Of a DNA stretch of 64,000 bases, positions 46,867-55,419 are shown piece by piece. The position numbers and the translations under genes are program-made. Source of the stretch: Alistipes sp. (GTDB lineage Bacteria > Bacteroidota > Bacteroidia > Bacteroidales > Rikenellaceae); contig JAFQOR010000010.1 in the NCBI GenBank assembly GCA_017403125.1, positions 1 through 64,000 on the forward strand, written 5' to 3'. Position 1 is the stretch's first letter. The number at the start of each line of letters is the position of its first letter. Below the pieces are notes generated by a model. It saw only the letters and a program-made list of their open reading frames with translations. It was not told the origin of the DNA and searched no databases.

Positions 46867-47754
46867 ATGATAGAGTTTGTATCAAAAAACAGGACCTATC
46901 TAATGGGCATAGCCATGATATTGGTCGTTATATACCATGCATTTAGCTGCGTATATAATCCTATCGGGGTTCTCAACATTGGGTATGTAGGCGTTGATAT
47001 ATTTCTATTTTTGTCAGGCTTCGGATTAGCCTCTTCGTTTGAGAAGAACAAAATATCACACTTCTACAAAAACCGCTTTACACGTATTTACCCAATATAT
47101 TTCATAGGGGTATTGACCACATATCTCATTATGTGCCACAAAGTTTGGGGCATCGACGATTTGTTATATAATCTATCGTCGTTAGGCTTCTACACCGAAG
47201 GCGGCACCCAGCGTTATGATTGGTACTTGGAGAGTCTGTTTACGCTCTATCTACTCTTCCCCGCATTTTACTACTTCTCAAAACTGAAATACGTAGCCCT
47301 ATCATTGCTATTTGTCGCCACGGCTGTTGTGCTTTATGCGTTTGATGTGCCTTGGTGGTACGATTGCCTAATAGCAAGATTGCCCATATTCCTCTACGGC
47401 ATAATGTTTGCCAAGTGCCATAAATCGGCAAAACACATTGGTTTATTGGGACTTATACTCTATATTCCCTGTCGTCTATATGTGTCGCATTTTTTAGCAT
47501 CATCGCTACTCGTTATCGCCATCATATACCTATCATGGCACTATATGGGGCGACTAAAATCATCTGTAAGAAATGCAATAGATATTGTTGGCAAACACAC
47601 ATTGGAGATATACATAGCCAATCTCTATATATGTTGGGGCGTTCAGATATATACCCTGAACATGACCGAAAAAATTGCGTTATACATCATTGTTCAAGCT
47701 GTTGGCGCATACCTGATAATAAAATTAAATAAATATATAACGAGATGGCTATAA
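46867..47754 (+). CDS. Acyltransferase 3-family membrane protein
   Basis: 295 residues with about nine to ten membrane helices. The opening RTYLMGIAMILVVIYHAF supplies the conserved early His, and GVDIFLFLSGFGLASSF followed by RIYPIYF is typical of acyltransferase family 3. These enzymes O-acylate surface sugars or peptidoglycan; the acceptor is unknown. It follows ruvB and ends at a perfect hairpin terminator. The gene is more A/T-rich than ruvB and could be acquired. Confidence 0.85.
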   Translation: MIEFVSKNRTYLMGIAMILVVIYHAFSCVYNPIGVLNIGYVGVDIFLFLSGFGLASSFEKNKISHFYKNRFTRIYPIYFIGVLTTYLIMCHKVWGIDDLLYNLSSLGFYTEGGTQRYDWYLESLFTLYLLFPAFYYFSKLKYVALSLLFVATAVVLYAFDVPWWYDCLIARLPIFLYGIMFAKCHKSAKHIGLLGLILYIPCRLYVSHFLASSLLVIAIIYLSWHYMGRLKSSVRNAIDIVGKHTLEIYIANLYICWGVQIYTLNMTEKIALYIIVQAVGAYLIIKLNKYITRWL

Positions 47755-47758
47755 GATA

Positions 47759-47787
47759 AATAAAGGAGTGCAGTGCACTCCTTTATT
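47759..47787. terminator. Bidirectional terminator after the acyltransferase gene
   Basis: AATAAAGGAGTG (47759-47770) pairs with CACTCCTTTATT (47776-47787) around CAGTG. A/T pairs at the base give a T-rich 3' arm in both directions. Confidence 0.85.
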
Positions 47788-47852
47788 CAACTTGGATTAT
47801 CTGTTTCGCGATACTATTTTGCTTATGAGAATCTAACCGCCAATCACCCAAC

Positions 47853-48476
47853 TCATTCGTCTTTGTGGCAATCCTTATGCTCTTCGGCAATCTTTTGTCG
47901 AAGTTTTTCCACCCACTCATCCACGGGCTCGTCGCTAAATACGCCTACGTATCTACAAAGATGCTTCTCCGGATAATTATCGCTCCACGCATCACTATGA
48001 GGTAACACGCCCTCAAACACAACTATCTCACCATCGAAATATACAACCGTCGCACCATACTCATGGTCGTAACAGCTACTATCGAAATATATAGTGGTTG
48101 TCTCTTTGTCGAAGCGGACATCCTCTACACGCTCATGCAACTCTCCACATAGCCCCGTAGTAATATTATAAGGCTCACAATAACTAATCCAACTATTGCC
48201 ATCAAGTCTAAATCCATGATAGATGGCTCCATAACCACCGCTACTCCAAAGTCGCCTATCACTCCACTCATTTTGACTGTACATGTATATATAGGTCTCT
48301 TCAATCAATAATAGTTTCGTTGTCAATGACTCCGCCACAGCCTCTCTATCGAAATCATTTCTAACCTTAGCTATATTTTCTGTATTAACACCCTCTAATG
48401 TAATAAACGTCAGTTCGTCCGTTTTGCTACATGCCATCGCTACGATGCACATAGTTAAAATAGTTAATTTTTTCAT
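47853..48476 (-). CDS. Lipoprotein of unknown function, paralogue of 18871-19500
   Basis: 207 residues from ATG 48476, giving MKKLTILTMCIVAMACSK. The longer frame upstream runs through the repeat and is rejected. The protein aligns with that of 18871 over its full length (see that entry) with the leader most conserved. The mature part is acidic and ends in EEHKDCHKD. The gene, its promoter region and 400 bp upstream are an inverted copy of the cassette at 18469-19500, about 29 kb away. Function unknown. Confidence 0.75.
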   Translation of the reverse strand: MKKLTILTMCIVAMACSKTDELTFITLEGVNTENIAKVRNDFDREAVAESLTTKLLLIEETYIYMYSQNEWSDRRLWSSGGYGAIYHGFRLDGNSWISYCEPYNITTGLCGELHERVEDVRFDKETTTIYFDSSCYDHEYGATVVYFDGEIVVFEGVLPHSDAWSDNYPEKHLCRYVGVFSDEPVDEWVEKLRQKIAEEHKDCHKDE

Positions 48477-48882
48477 AAGCCTAGATGTTTTATGGGGTTG
48501 ATAAAATCCATCACGAGCGCAATGTAAAAAAAAATTAGATTTTGCAAACAAAATAATACTTTTTTTTCGCATTTGTGATAAAAAAAAACATCGTGCTGCC
48601 TATAAATCGGGTAATTTTTAGGAGATTAGGCATCGCGATTGGTATGGGATGTTAGCACGTGATTGGCTGTGCGGAATATGATTTTTGTGGTCTTTTCTTT
48701 GGACGCCCGGCAACGACTGTGCTGCACACAAGCCCCCAATCTTCCGCACTATTACTATTATCATTTTGTGACACGGGTATTAAAAATAATACCCACACAC
48801 ATGTGAAGAGCACCAAAAGTTTTTTATCCAACCTTTTTTTGGGGGGGGTACTTCAATGACGGAACGGTTTGGTTGATTGCAG
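48477..48882 (-). repeat. Upstream half of the lipoprotein cassette, copy B (inverted)
   Basis: Matches the reverse complement of 18469-18870 with small indels. It includes a run of seven or more G at 48841, the palindrome at 48775, and the block containing CACGTGATTGGCTGTGCGGA. Confidence 0.85.
48775..48794. repeat. Palindrome GGGTATTAAAAATAATACCC, copy 2
   Basis: Same core as 18559-18578, at the matching place in the inverted cassette. Confidence 0.85.
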
Positions 48883-48965
48883 AGCATTGCAAAGGCACGG
48901 CAGAGCAGCTTGATTGGTGGCACAAAAGCCTCCTTGATGATGCGTCGCTTGGGGCGGGCTTACGC

Positions 48966-49010
48966 CCTTTTACTACTCTTTACTACCCTTTCGCTACCCT
49001 TTTCGCCCTT
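48966..49010. repeat. G/A-rich degenerate microrepeats (complement shown)
   Basis: TACTACTCTTTACTACCCTT-type sequence, the complement of the array at 16997. It lies past the 3' end of the alcohol dehydrogenase gene. The rest of 48883-49082 shows nothing I can support. Confidence 0.55.
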
Positions 49011-49082
49011 CCTATGAAACAGCAGCGCAGCGCGACTATCGGAAGTCGCACTGCGCAATAGACACTTGGCGGCATCTGCCCC

Positions 49083-50252
49083 TTACAGACACATCTCGTA
49101 GATTCGCTCAACATCCTCGGGCGTGAGCGTCTTGAAGCCGCGAATATCGCCATAGCGACACGCCTTGCGCGCCATCTCCTTGAAGTCTTCGCGCTTGATA
49201 CCCACCTCCGTAAAGGTGCTCTGCAAGCCCAGGGTCTTGAAGAAGAAGTCCGACAGACGTTGAATACTCTGCTTGGCGATAGTCATAGGCTCCTGATTTG
49301 CATCGATGCCAAAGACGTTTACGCCAAACGATACATATTTTTCGACATTTGTCTCGTCCAGACAGTACTCCATCCATCGCGGTGTAAGTATCGCCAAACC
49401 AAGACCATGCGTTATATCATACACGGCCGAGAGCTCGTGCTCCATAGGGTGGCAACTCCACGCCTTCTTCTTGCCGCCATTTATGAAGCCGTTGATAGCC
49501 CACGACGAGGTCCACATAAGGTTGGCACGCGCCTCGTAGTTCTCGGGCTCGGCAATAGCGATTGGAGCGTAGCGCACAACAGTTTTGAGCATGCCCTCCA
49601 TAAAGCAGTCGAGCATGTAGAGGTCCTTGTTCATATTGAAATATACCTCCATGATATGCGACATGATATCCGCCGCACCACACGCCGTTTGGTAGGCACT
49701 GACGCTATACGTGAGCGTAGGGTCGAGGAACGACACCTTGGGCAACAAGGGCTGTGCCAAGCGTCCCAACTTATCCTGCGTAGCTAAATTACTGATTACG
49801 CCACCCGAGTCCATCTCCGAGCCTGTTGCCGAGAGCGTGAGTATTGTCACCAATGGCAATGCGCGCTCGATGGGCTTGGCATTGGCACCGAAGAACTCCC
49901 ACGGGTCATGCTCGACACATGCACCCGCCGCCATAAACTTCGTGGCATCAATGGTAGAGCCGCCACCAACAGCGAGCAAAACGTCAATATTGTGCTCCTT
50001 GCACATCTTGACACCCTCTCTTACCGACTCAATGCGCGGATTTGGCTCGATGCCCGACAACTCGAACACCTCCATGCCTGCTTTATGTAACACCTCTATA
50101 ACATTATCATACAGACCTATACGCTTGATTGAGCCACCGCCATAGGTCAGCAATACCCTATTGCCATACTTTTTTAGCTCCTCGCCCAAATGCGACAACT
50201 GATTCTCGCCAAAATATACCTTGACAGGTATATCATATATAAAACTGTTCAT
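49083..50252 (-). CDS. Iron-containing alcohol dehydrogenase (BDH/YqhD-like)
   Basis: 389 residues, group III. The NAD(P)-binding motif is GGGSTIDATKF. The metal ligands lie in AADIMSHIMEVYF and in HPMEHELSAVYDITHGLGLA. It reduces aldehydes such as butyraldehyde or other short chains in the cytosol, a redox outlet for fermentation. The sequence is closest in pattern to butanol dehydrogenase BdhA. It lies 46 bases after the receptor-like gene on the same strand; whether it belongs to that operon functionally is doubtful. Confidence 0.92.
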   Translation of the reverse strand: MNSFIYDIPVKVYFGENQLSHLGEELKKYGNRVLLTYGGGSIKRIGLYDNVIEVLHKAGMEVFELSGIEPNPRIESVREGVKMCKEHNIDVLLAVGGGSTIDATKFMAAGACVEHDPWEFFGANAKPIERALPLVTILTLSATGSEMDSGGVISNLATQDKLGRLAQPLLPKVSFLDPTLTYSVSAYQTACGAADIMSHIMEVYFNMNKDLYMLDCFMEGMLKTVVRYAPIAIAEPENYEARANLMWTSSWAINGFINGGKKKAWSCHPMEHELSAVYDITHGLGLAILTPRWMEYCLDETNVEKYVSFGVNVFGIDANQEPMTIAKQSIQRLSDFFFKTLGLQSTFTEVGIKREDFKEMARKACRYGDIRGFKTLTPEDVERIYEMCL

Positions 50253-50298
50253 GGAATAATATTTTAATTTAAGCTAATTTACACCTTCATATCGCCCG

Positions 50299-51723
50299 CT
50301 ACCACGACGACAACTCCGAGAAGTCGAGATAGCACTTATCGCCGCGTACCATAACCCTGTTGTCGCGAATCTTTGCATCCACATCTACATCAAGCCTACG
50401 GAGCAACTCCACCGTACCCTCCGGAACGACATACTCCATATCGCCGCCTCTGCTATCGAGTTTGGCGTGCTTGCTATACGCTATGAAGTAGAGAAACATA
50501 GGTTTCGAGCAGTATATCTCGCCGCCATCTGCCTCGCGTCGATAGACGCTCATAGGCATAGCGCCGACATTATCCATATAGTGACGACTTGCCAAAATGA
50601 TATACGGCTCGTCGGAGTGCGAAATCTTCATAAAGTGTGCACACTTTTCGGGCGATAGGTTCTCGCTACCGAGTATCTTCTCGTAGGCATTGCGCGTACC
50701 ACTCGAAATAGATGTAGAGAAGACCCTTATCGAGTCGTTATGCTCCATAAACTCGCGTAACTCATCGACCGAAATTCTCTGCTCTTCGAGATTTTCACGA
50801 CTGAAATGACGCCTTACGAGAGCATCATCCTTGGCATAGACAACCAATGTATCGAGTCCCAAAGGCACCGACACGATACAGTCGTCGCCACTGCGCAGAC
50901 CTATATCATACATATTCGCCGAGTCCGCCGAGATTGCCACCGTGAAATAACGTTTGTCATTGCCCTGTGCCTCCTCCACCAAGATAGGCCATGCCACACC
51001 GCTGGGCAGGGGTAGATAGTCGGCATTGGGCAGAGCCTTGACATCCACGCCATACTCGTGCGCTATATACCTCTCGGCAGAGCCACCTCCGATGATTAAC
51101 AGCTCTCGCTCGTGTCCTACACGTGCATCATTTGCGGGTCGCGACAGCAACAGATACAACATCATGCCACATGCTGCCAACAACACCAATAGCACCATAG
51201 TCACCCACCTCACGCGACGCAACGTGGCGACCAGCGCACCTCGCTTCGACGAGGCTTGCGCGGCGCATATATCGTAAATCGTACGACGCAACACGCCCTT
51301 GACTTTGAGCACCAGGTCAAAGTCATTGACATAGTTTATGTAGTACTCCTTGGTGAGCCCCTTAAATAGTCCATCGACATAGGCCTCCTCGGGGCTCTTG
51401 ACCTCACCACGACGAAAGAAGACATAGATGTAGGGGTATCCACGCTCTTGGCGACACTTCATGGCATGCACATACTCCTGCTCGGTCTTCTCGCCAATGC
51501 AACCATCGAGCACAAAGAGCACTATATCAGCATCGTTGGATATAAAGTCGTCGAAATCGTCTTGAAGAATGGTCGATAGATTGTCATAAGAGGAGATATT
51601 GACACATATATCTTGCTTCATGCGAGCATACTCGGTAGTCATATCATTTGCCAACGCCTTGATACTTTTGCGCTGCTCGTCAAGATTCTTTGCTCCGGCT
51701 ACAAATATCGATATCCTCTTCAT
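50299..51723 (-). CDS. TIR/DUF4062-like, membrane helix, phosphate-binding-protein-like receptor
   Basis: 474 residues. Residues 1-150 form an alpha/beta domain beginning RISIFVAGAKNLDEQRKSIK, with ADIVLFVLDGCIGEKTEQEY at about 65-84. This resembles DUF4062/TIR-like Rossmannoid domains, where such Glu residues can be catalytic. A single helix (173-194) preceded by RRVRW places the N terminus in the cytosol. Residues ~205-440 resemble a PstS-type periplasmic binding protein: LLIIGGGSA at the start and SSGTR at 340-344, like the phosphate-binding loop. No relative with this whole architecture is known to me. Its neighbours upstream are a small secreted helical protein, two RyR-domain proteins and a sigma factor. 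Confidence 0.6.
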   Translation of the reverse strand: MKRISIFVAGAKNLDEQRKSIKALANDMTTEYARMKQDICVNISSYDNLSTILQDDFDDFISNDADIVLFVLDGCIGEKTEQEYVHAMKCRQERGYPYIYVFFRRGEVKSPEEAYVDGLFKGLTKEYYINYVNDFDLVLKVKGVLRRTIYDICAAQASSKRGALVATLRRVRWVTMVLLVLLAACGMMLYLLLSRPANDARVGHERELLIIGGGSAERYIAHEYGVDVKALPNADYLPLPSGVAWPILVEEAQGNDKRYFTVAISADSANMYDIGLRSGDDCIVSVPLGLDTLVVYAKDDALVRRHFSRENLEEQRISVDELREFMEHNDSIRVFSTSISSGTRNAYEKILGSENLSPEKCAHFMKISHSDEPYIILASRHYMDNVGAMPMSVYRREADGGEIYCSKPMFLYFIAYSKHAKLDSRGGDMEYVVPEGTVELLRRLDVDVDAKIRDNRVMVRGDKCYLDFSELSSW

Positions 51724-51830
51724 CTTCGAAACAATTAGCCGTTAAACGGCACATAACACTTCATCTGCAAATATCGCAAAAATTATCTATATATGCAATA
51801 CCCACAGTACATATAGTGCTATTTGAGAGC

Positions 51831-52199
51831 CTATTGCCTCCTCGATGCCTTCTCGGTAGCCTCTGCTGCCCAATCCAAATACATCGCAGCCTTCTCTTGC
51901 GACTTGACAGCATATCCTACATAGAGCTCATACTTCTCCATCGCATCCTCCGCATATTTTGCATAGCTCTCTGCGCGGTCGATATTCCCATTTTTCGTAT
52001 AGTATGCCACATCGCGCTGATACTCCTCGGCACGTTTCAGATAGTATTCCGCCTCGCGCATATAGCTATCTGCCTGTGTCTTATGATACTCTGCCTCGCG
52101 ATAGTAGTCGCGCGCCTTGCGCATGTAGTAGTCGTCCTGCGCATGTGCCACCGACCCAAGCGCCATGACGGTGATAAATAGCAACAAAAATCTCTTCAT
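51831..52199 (-). CDS. Small exported helical protein
   Basis: 122 residues from ATG 52199, with signal MKRFLLLFITVMALGSVAHA. The mature protein is almost all helix: repeated R-E-A-E-Y-Y/H and K-A-x-x-Y blocks every 14 or so residues, rich in Tyr, Ala, Glu and Arg, suggesting a periplasmic coiled coil or TPR-like stack. No family is recognised. It lies 108 bases before the receptor gene and 45 after the RyR gene. Confidence 0.7.
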   Translation of the reverse strand: MKRFLLLFITVMALGSVAHAQDDYYMRKARDYYREAEYHKTQADSYMREAEYYLKRAEEYQRDVAYYTKNGNIDRAESYAKYAEDAMEKYELYVGYAVKSQEKAAMYLDWAAEATEKASRRQ

Positions 52200-52244
52200 A
52201 GTACACATCTATTTAGGTTGTACGAAAAATCACATACCCCTCGC

Positions 52245-52541
52245 CTACTCCTTGCTAATTTTGTAGCCGAGGCTACGTATGAGTCCCAACGTAGCCATGG
52301 CTGTTTTGCGGTCGTAGAGGCGCTCCTCCTCCGGGAGCTCGCTATATGGCACAAGACATGGATGCTGTTTCAGAGCATCGTTGCGTTCGGGACCATAGCT
52401 CCATCCCGCATCGAAACGTGCCTGTGCCCACTCGTCGTGCACCCTCTCGGCCATAACCTCCACCAAAGCCTTCAACTCCTCCGGCAGCTCGGCACCACCA
52501 TCGTCGAGGTGCATAGGTCTATACTCCATGCTCTGTTTCAT
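52245..52541 (-). CDS. Stand-alone RyR-domain protein
   Basis: 98 residues from ATG 52541 (a GTG at 52547 is also possible). Residues ~30-95 are a RyR domain: VHDEWAQARFDAGWSYGPER, then HPCLVPYSELPEEER and YDRKTAMATLGLIRSLGYKI. Bacterial RyR domains are known mostly from gene neighbourhoods of nucleotide-linked conflict or signalling systems and probably bind a ligand. It is a paralogue of the C-terminal domain of the protein encoded just upstream. Confidence 0.88.
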   Translation of the reverse strand: MKQSMEYRPMHLDDGGAELPEELKALVEVMAERVHDEWAQARFDAGWSYGPERNDALKQHPCLVPYSELPEEERLYDRKTAMATLGLIRSLGYKISKE

Positions 52542-52695
52542 ATCCACGAAAATCTAATCTTATACGGTTTTACCACGCCTACATATACAACGGTAAGAAT
52601 CCCAACTCTATTGTGCTGTTTACGGGTATCGTCACCCAAATTTCTTCATATCGTAGTTAGGGTTAGTTTGTTATAAGCGTTATATAAACTCTATT

Positions 52696-53697
52696 TTACC
52701 TCTTTGTTTTGACTATTTCGTATCCGAGTTTATACATCAACTTAATGGTCTGCATTGCCATCTCGCGATCATACTGCTTCTCGCTATCCTCAAGCTCGGC
52801 ATAGGGCACCAAGTCGGGTGTCTGCTTCAACGTATCGTTGCGCTCCGGTCCGTATGTCCACCCCTCGGCACGGCGGCTCTCCGCCCATATCTCGTGTGCA
52901 TTCTCGGCTATCGCCTCACGCAACTCGCAAATATCTGCCGAGAGCTCCACATCCGTAATATCTATCGGCTTGGGGTCATACTCCTTGTTATCGCGCGTGT
53001 TTGCCGCGACTATATAGTTCTCCGACACAGCCCACGCCTTTTGGAACTGCTGCAACGGATGCTTCACCGAATCGGCGATGTCGTTGGGGTCATAAAGCGT
53101 AACACTCTCCTCATCTATCGCAAGCACCACGACTACATGGTCGGGACGCTGACACTCCGTAGCCATAGCATCATATCCGGCAAGAAGATACTGATTGAGC
53201 GCAACAATAACATCGTCGCCCGCAGCCAAAGCTCGCTCGATATCGGCAACCGACGACTGATAGCGTCGTGTGACATAGAGTCCGTATCTCTCCAAATGAC
53301 GCCCTACGTTATGCAGCGCCGTACCTTCGCACTTCTGCCAATTGTTATCTACCGCAGCTTCGAGTATAGCCTCCTCGTCGAAGCCGATACCACGCCTACG
53401 CATAACATACTTTTCGCACTCCACACAACACAAATTGCTGTTGTCGCACTTTGCCGCCAGAGCGTCGATGGGCAATATTCTCACGCGACGCGACGTGGCC
53501 GACATAGCGCCAAGCATATTGAGATTAACCTCATCATCCACCTTGCGGGCAACCTGCATAATCTCACGCAGCTCCTCGTCGTGACCAAGAGCCTCGAAGA
53601 TGGCATCATACTCAGCCAATGTTGCCTCACCATCGAAATAGGCAGCCAGCACCTCGTCTGACACGCTAACCTTTTTACTACTCTTCTTCATCGTCAT
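52696..53697 (-). CDS. Anti-sigma-like / C39-like / RyR fusion protein
   Basis: 333 residues. Residues ~13-58 (SDEVLAAYFDGEATLAEYDA) resemble the N-terminal helices of anti-sigma factors. Residues ~75-235 resemble a C39/papain-like peptidase, with Cys90/91 in NLCCVECEKY, His187 in RPDHVVVVLAID and Asp203 in LYDPN. Residues 258-330 are a RyR domain (HEIWAESRRAEGWTYGPER). No membrane helix is seen, so it is cytosolic. The start overlaps the sigma gene by 20 bases, which fits a sigma/anti-sigma pair. Whether the peptidase site is active cannot be told. Confidence 0.75.
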   Translation of the reverse strand: MTMKKSSKKVSVSDEVLAAYFDGEATLAEYDAIFEALGHDEELREIMQVARKVDDEVNLNMLGAMSATSRRVRILPIDALAAKCDNSNLCCVECEKYVMRRRGIGFDEEAILEAAVDNNWQKCEGTALHNVGRHLERYGLYVTRRYQSSVADIERALAAGDDVIVALNQYLLAGYDAMATECQRPDHVVVVLAIDEESVTLYDPNDIADSVKHPLQQFQKAWAVSENYIVAANTRDNKEYDPKPIDITDVELSADICELREAIAENAHEIWAESRRAEGWTYGPERNDTLKQTPDLVPYAELEDSEKQYDREMAMQTIKLMYKLGYEIVKTKR

Positions 53698-54250
53698 CTA
53701 CTTTTTTAGCCTCTTTAAGTACTATGTCGGTAAGTTCCGTAATAGCACGTTTCTTAATATTATACAAATTACCAACCGTCACACCCAACTCTTTTGCGAC
53801 ATCCGCAGGGTCGGCATCCTGCAACACCAAACGCCTTAACGCATAGACCGACCTCTTGTTTGGCATAAGACTAAACGCCCGCTCTAAATCCATTGCAGCA
53901 TCGTTGCGACTCTCCTCGTCACAAATCTCGTCAGCTGTCGGTTTCCTATATTGAGGCTCGGAAGACCTATTTTCTATCATCCGACCACGTTTTGCTATAA
54001 AAAATCTGATCGCAACAATCTTCAACCACTGAAACAGAGAGCTTCTACCCTCATATTGTCGCAGACGTCGCGCATCATCCTCCAAGAGGTAGATATACAA
54101 TTCGCTCACAAACTCATCATAATCCACCTCGTAGGAGAATACATTGTTGATAATACTCTTGAAGAGCGGACGACAATCCTCAAAGAAGAATTTTTGCGTC
54201 ACCTCCCCATCACGAGCAATCAATCTCTCTACAATCTCTTTTGCTTCCAT
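53678..54250 (-). CDS. Sigma-70-family RNA polymerase sigma factor
   Basis: 190 residues. Region 2-like sequence is DYDEFVSELYIYLLEDDARR and SSLFQWLKIVAIRFFIAKRG. Region 4-like sequence is RAFSLMPNKRSVYALRRLVL, then ADPADVAKELGVTVGNLYNIKKRA. It is an ECF-type factor with a longer linker than usual. It is first in the operon with the anti-sigma-like/RyR protein. It could control its own operon; I do not see a clear -7 box TAnnTTTG upstream, consistent with an alternative promoter type. Positions 54251-54500 show no gene. Confidence 0.85.
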   Translation of the reverse strand: MEAKEIVERLIARDGEVTQKFFFEDCRPLFKSIINNVFSYEVDYDEFVSELYIYLLEDDARRLRQYEGRSSLFQWLKIVAIRFFIAKRGRMIENRSSEPQYRKPTADEICDEESRNDAAMDLERAFSLMPNKRSVYALRRLVLQDADPADVAKELGVTVGNLYNIKKRAITELTDIVLKEAKKVDDDEEE

Positions 54251-54500
54251 TAACTATATTGGGTTATAATTTCACTATCCACATAGCACCACCTACGCAC
54301 AACGCGCAGCTACACGCCATGACGGCATAAACAGACTTCTATACGCAAATGTACAAAAAAGTTCTTATATATCAGCTTACATCTCCATATATTTCGCACA
54401 GCCCCTAAAAAAGTGAAAAATTATTTTAGATACAAATGTTTATCATACAGAGATTTAGAAACTGCACCCAATAAAAGATTCAAAAAAAGAGCATGAAAAT

Positions 54501-54531
54501 TTTGCTAATAAGAAAATAATACCTACATTTG
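54501..54531 (+). promoter_or_regulatory. Consensus promoter of tRNA-Leu
   Basis: TTTG (54501-54504), 19-bp spacer, TACATTTG (54524-54531). The start would be at about 54536, 20 bases before the mature tRNA. Confidence 0.8.
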
Positions 54532-54555
54532 CACACCAAATCAGAGAAATCTGAT

Positions 54556-54639
54556 GCCCAGATGGCGGAATCGGTAGACGCGCTGGTCTCAAACACCAGT
54601 AGGTTCACCCCTGTGCCGGTTCGACCCCGGCTCTGGGTA
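54556..54639 (+). tRNA. tRNA-Leu (anticodon CAA)
   Basis: 84 bases with the long variable arm of class II tRNAs. The acceptor stem GCCCAGA pairs with TCTGGGT, the anticodon stem CTGGT/ACCAG encloses loop CTCAAAC, and the T arm contains GGTTCGACCCC. The anticodon CAA reads TTG. CCA is not encoded. Confidence 0.95.
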
Positions 54640-54644
54640 CGAGG

Positions 54645-54676
54645 AGAGAAGTTCGAGAGAACTTCTCTTTTTTTTG
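54645..54676 (+). terminator. Terminator of tRNA-Leu
   Basis: AGAGAAGTTC (54645-54654) pairs with GAACTTCTCT (54659-54668), followed by a run of T. Confidence 0.92.
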
Positions 54677-54691
54677 CTTGGCTCTATGGAT

Positions 54692-54796
54692 GTTGGCGAG
54701 GGACTATGTCCCTACGCTGATGAGATTAGATTACATTGCGTGCAAGCTCGCTCGATGCTAATCTCCTCAGCGCTCGCCTACGGCATGCTCGCCAAC
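54692..54796. repeat. Nested inverted repeat after tRNA-Leu
   Basis: GTTGGCGAG (54692-54700) matches CTCGCCAAC (54788-54796). Inside it GCTGATGAGATTAG (54716-54729) matches CTAATCTCCTCAGC (54758-54771) with one mismatch, and GGGAC/GTCCC forms a further small hairpin. No coding frame is convincing; it may be a structured RNA or a small element. The remainder of 54797-54918 shows nothing. Confidence 0.55.
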
Positions 54797-54918
54797 TATC
54801 ACTCCCCCGCATTGCCGCAGTACTCACCTTTTGGAGCGGTTGCGCGGATGGAATAAGAGTTTAGGAATGTTAAAGCGTTCAAGAATTTCGTGAGTCGAGA
54901 ACGCCCCACTTTTTACAA

Positions 54919-54962
54919 CCCCTTCTCAACTCTTTTGCTACTTTTTCTCTACCCTTTCTCGC
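54919..54962. repeat. G/A-rich degenerate microrepeats (complement shown)
   Basis: Units of the form CTCTTTTGCTACTTTTTCTC, related to the arrays at 16997, 48966 and 61257. It lies beyond the end of panD. Confidence 0.45.
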
Positions 54963-54987
54963 AGTATCCACGCGCGCCGACGCCCAC

Positions 54988-55023
54988 AAAAAAATCCCGA
55001 CAGACCATCACGATCTATCGGGA
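54988..55023 (-). terminator. Terminator of panC-panD
   Basis: On the minus strand TCCCGATAGA (55023-55014) pairs with TCTGTCGGGA (55004-54995) with one wobble, followed by seven T. Confidence 0.92.
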
Positions 55024-55049
55024 ATACTACACAGCGCGCCTCGCTCGCG

Positions 55050-55400
55050 TTACAGCAATCTGTTGGTGCGCTCGTCGGGGAATATAACCTTTGGCTGGAA
55101 GCTCTTTGCCTCCTCGAAATCCATAAAGCCATATCCCATGATTATCACAATGTCACCAACAGCCGTACGGCGTGCTGCCGCACCATTTAGGCAGATGCAA
55201 CCACTACCTCGCTCGCCCTTGATAACATATGTCTCGATGCGTTCGCCATTGTTGTTATTCACAATCTGCACCTTCTCGCCCTCGATAAGTCCTGCTGCAT
55301 CCATCAAATCCTCGTCGATGGTGATACTGCCAACGTAGTTTAGATTAGCCTCGGTGACACGCACACGATGAATCTTCGATTTAAGTCTCTCGATATACAT
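55050..55400 (-). CDS. panD: Aspartate 1-decarboxylase proenzyme
   Basis: 116 residues from ATG 55400 ([18 protein letters not shown]), the family length. The self-cleavage site is the Gly-Ser in NYVGSITID (Gly24-Ser25), which yields the pyruvoyl group. [12 protein letters not shown] is the substrate-binding region. It makes beta-alanine from aspartate for pantothenate. A longer upstream frame exists but lacks family similarity. It lies 19 bases after panC. Confidence 0.95.
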   Translation of the reverse strand: MYIERLKSKIHRVRVTEANLNYVGSITIDEDLMDAAGLIEGEKVQIVNNNNGERIETYVIKGERGSGCICLNGAAARRTAVGDIVIIMGYGFMDFEEAKSFQPKVIFPDERTNRLL

Positions 55401-55419
55401 AGGTTTGGGTAGCTTCGTT

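Noticed and set aside
48659..48859. Plus-strand frame of 66 codons in the inverted cassette
   Set aside because: Same repeat, same reason; it also runs into a poly-G stretch.
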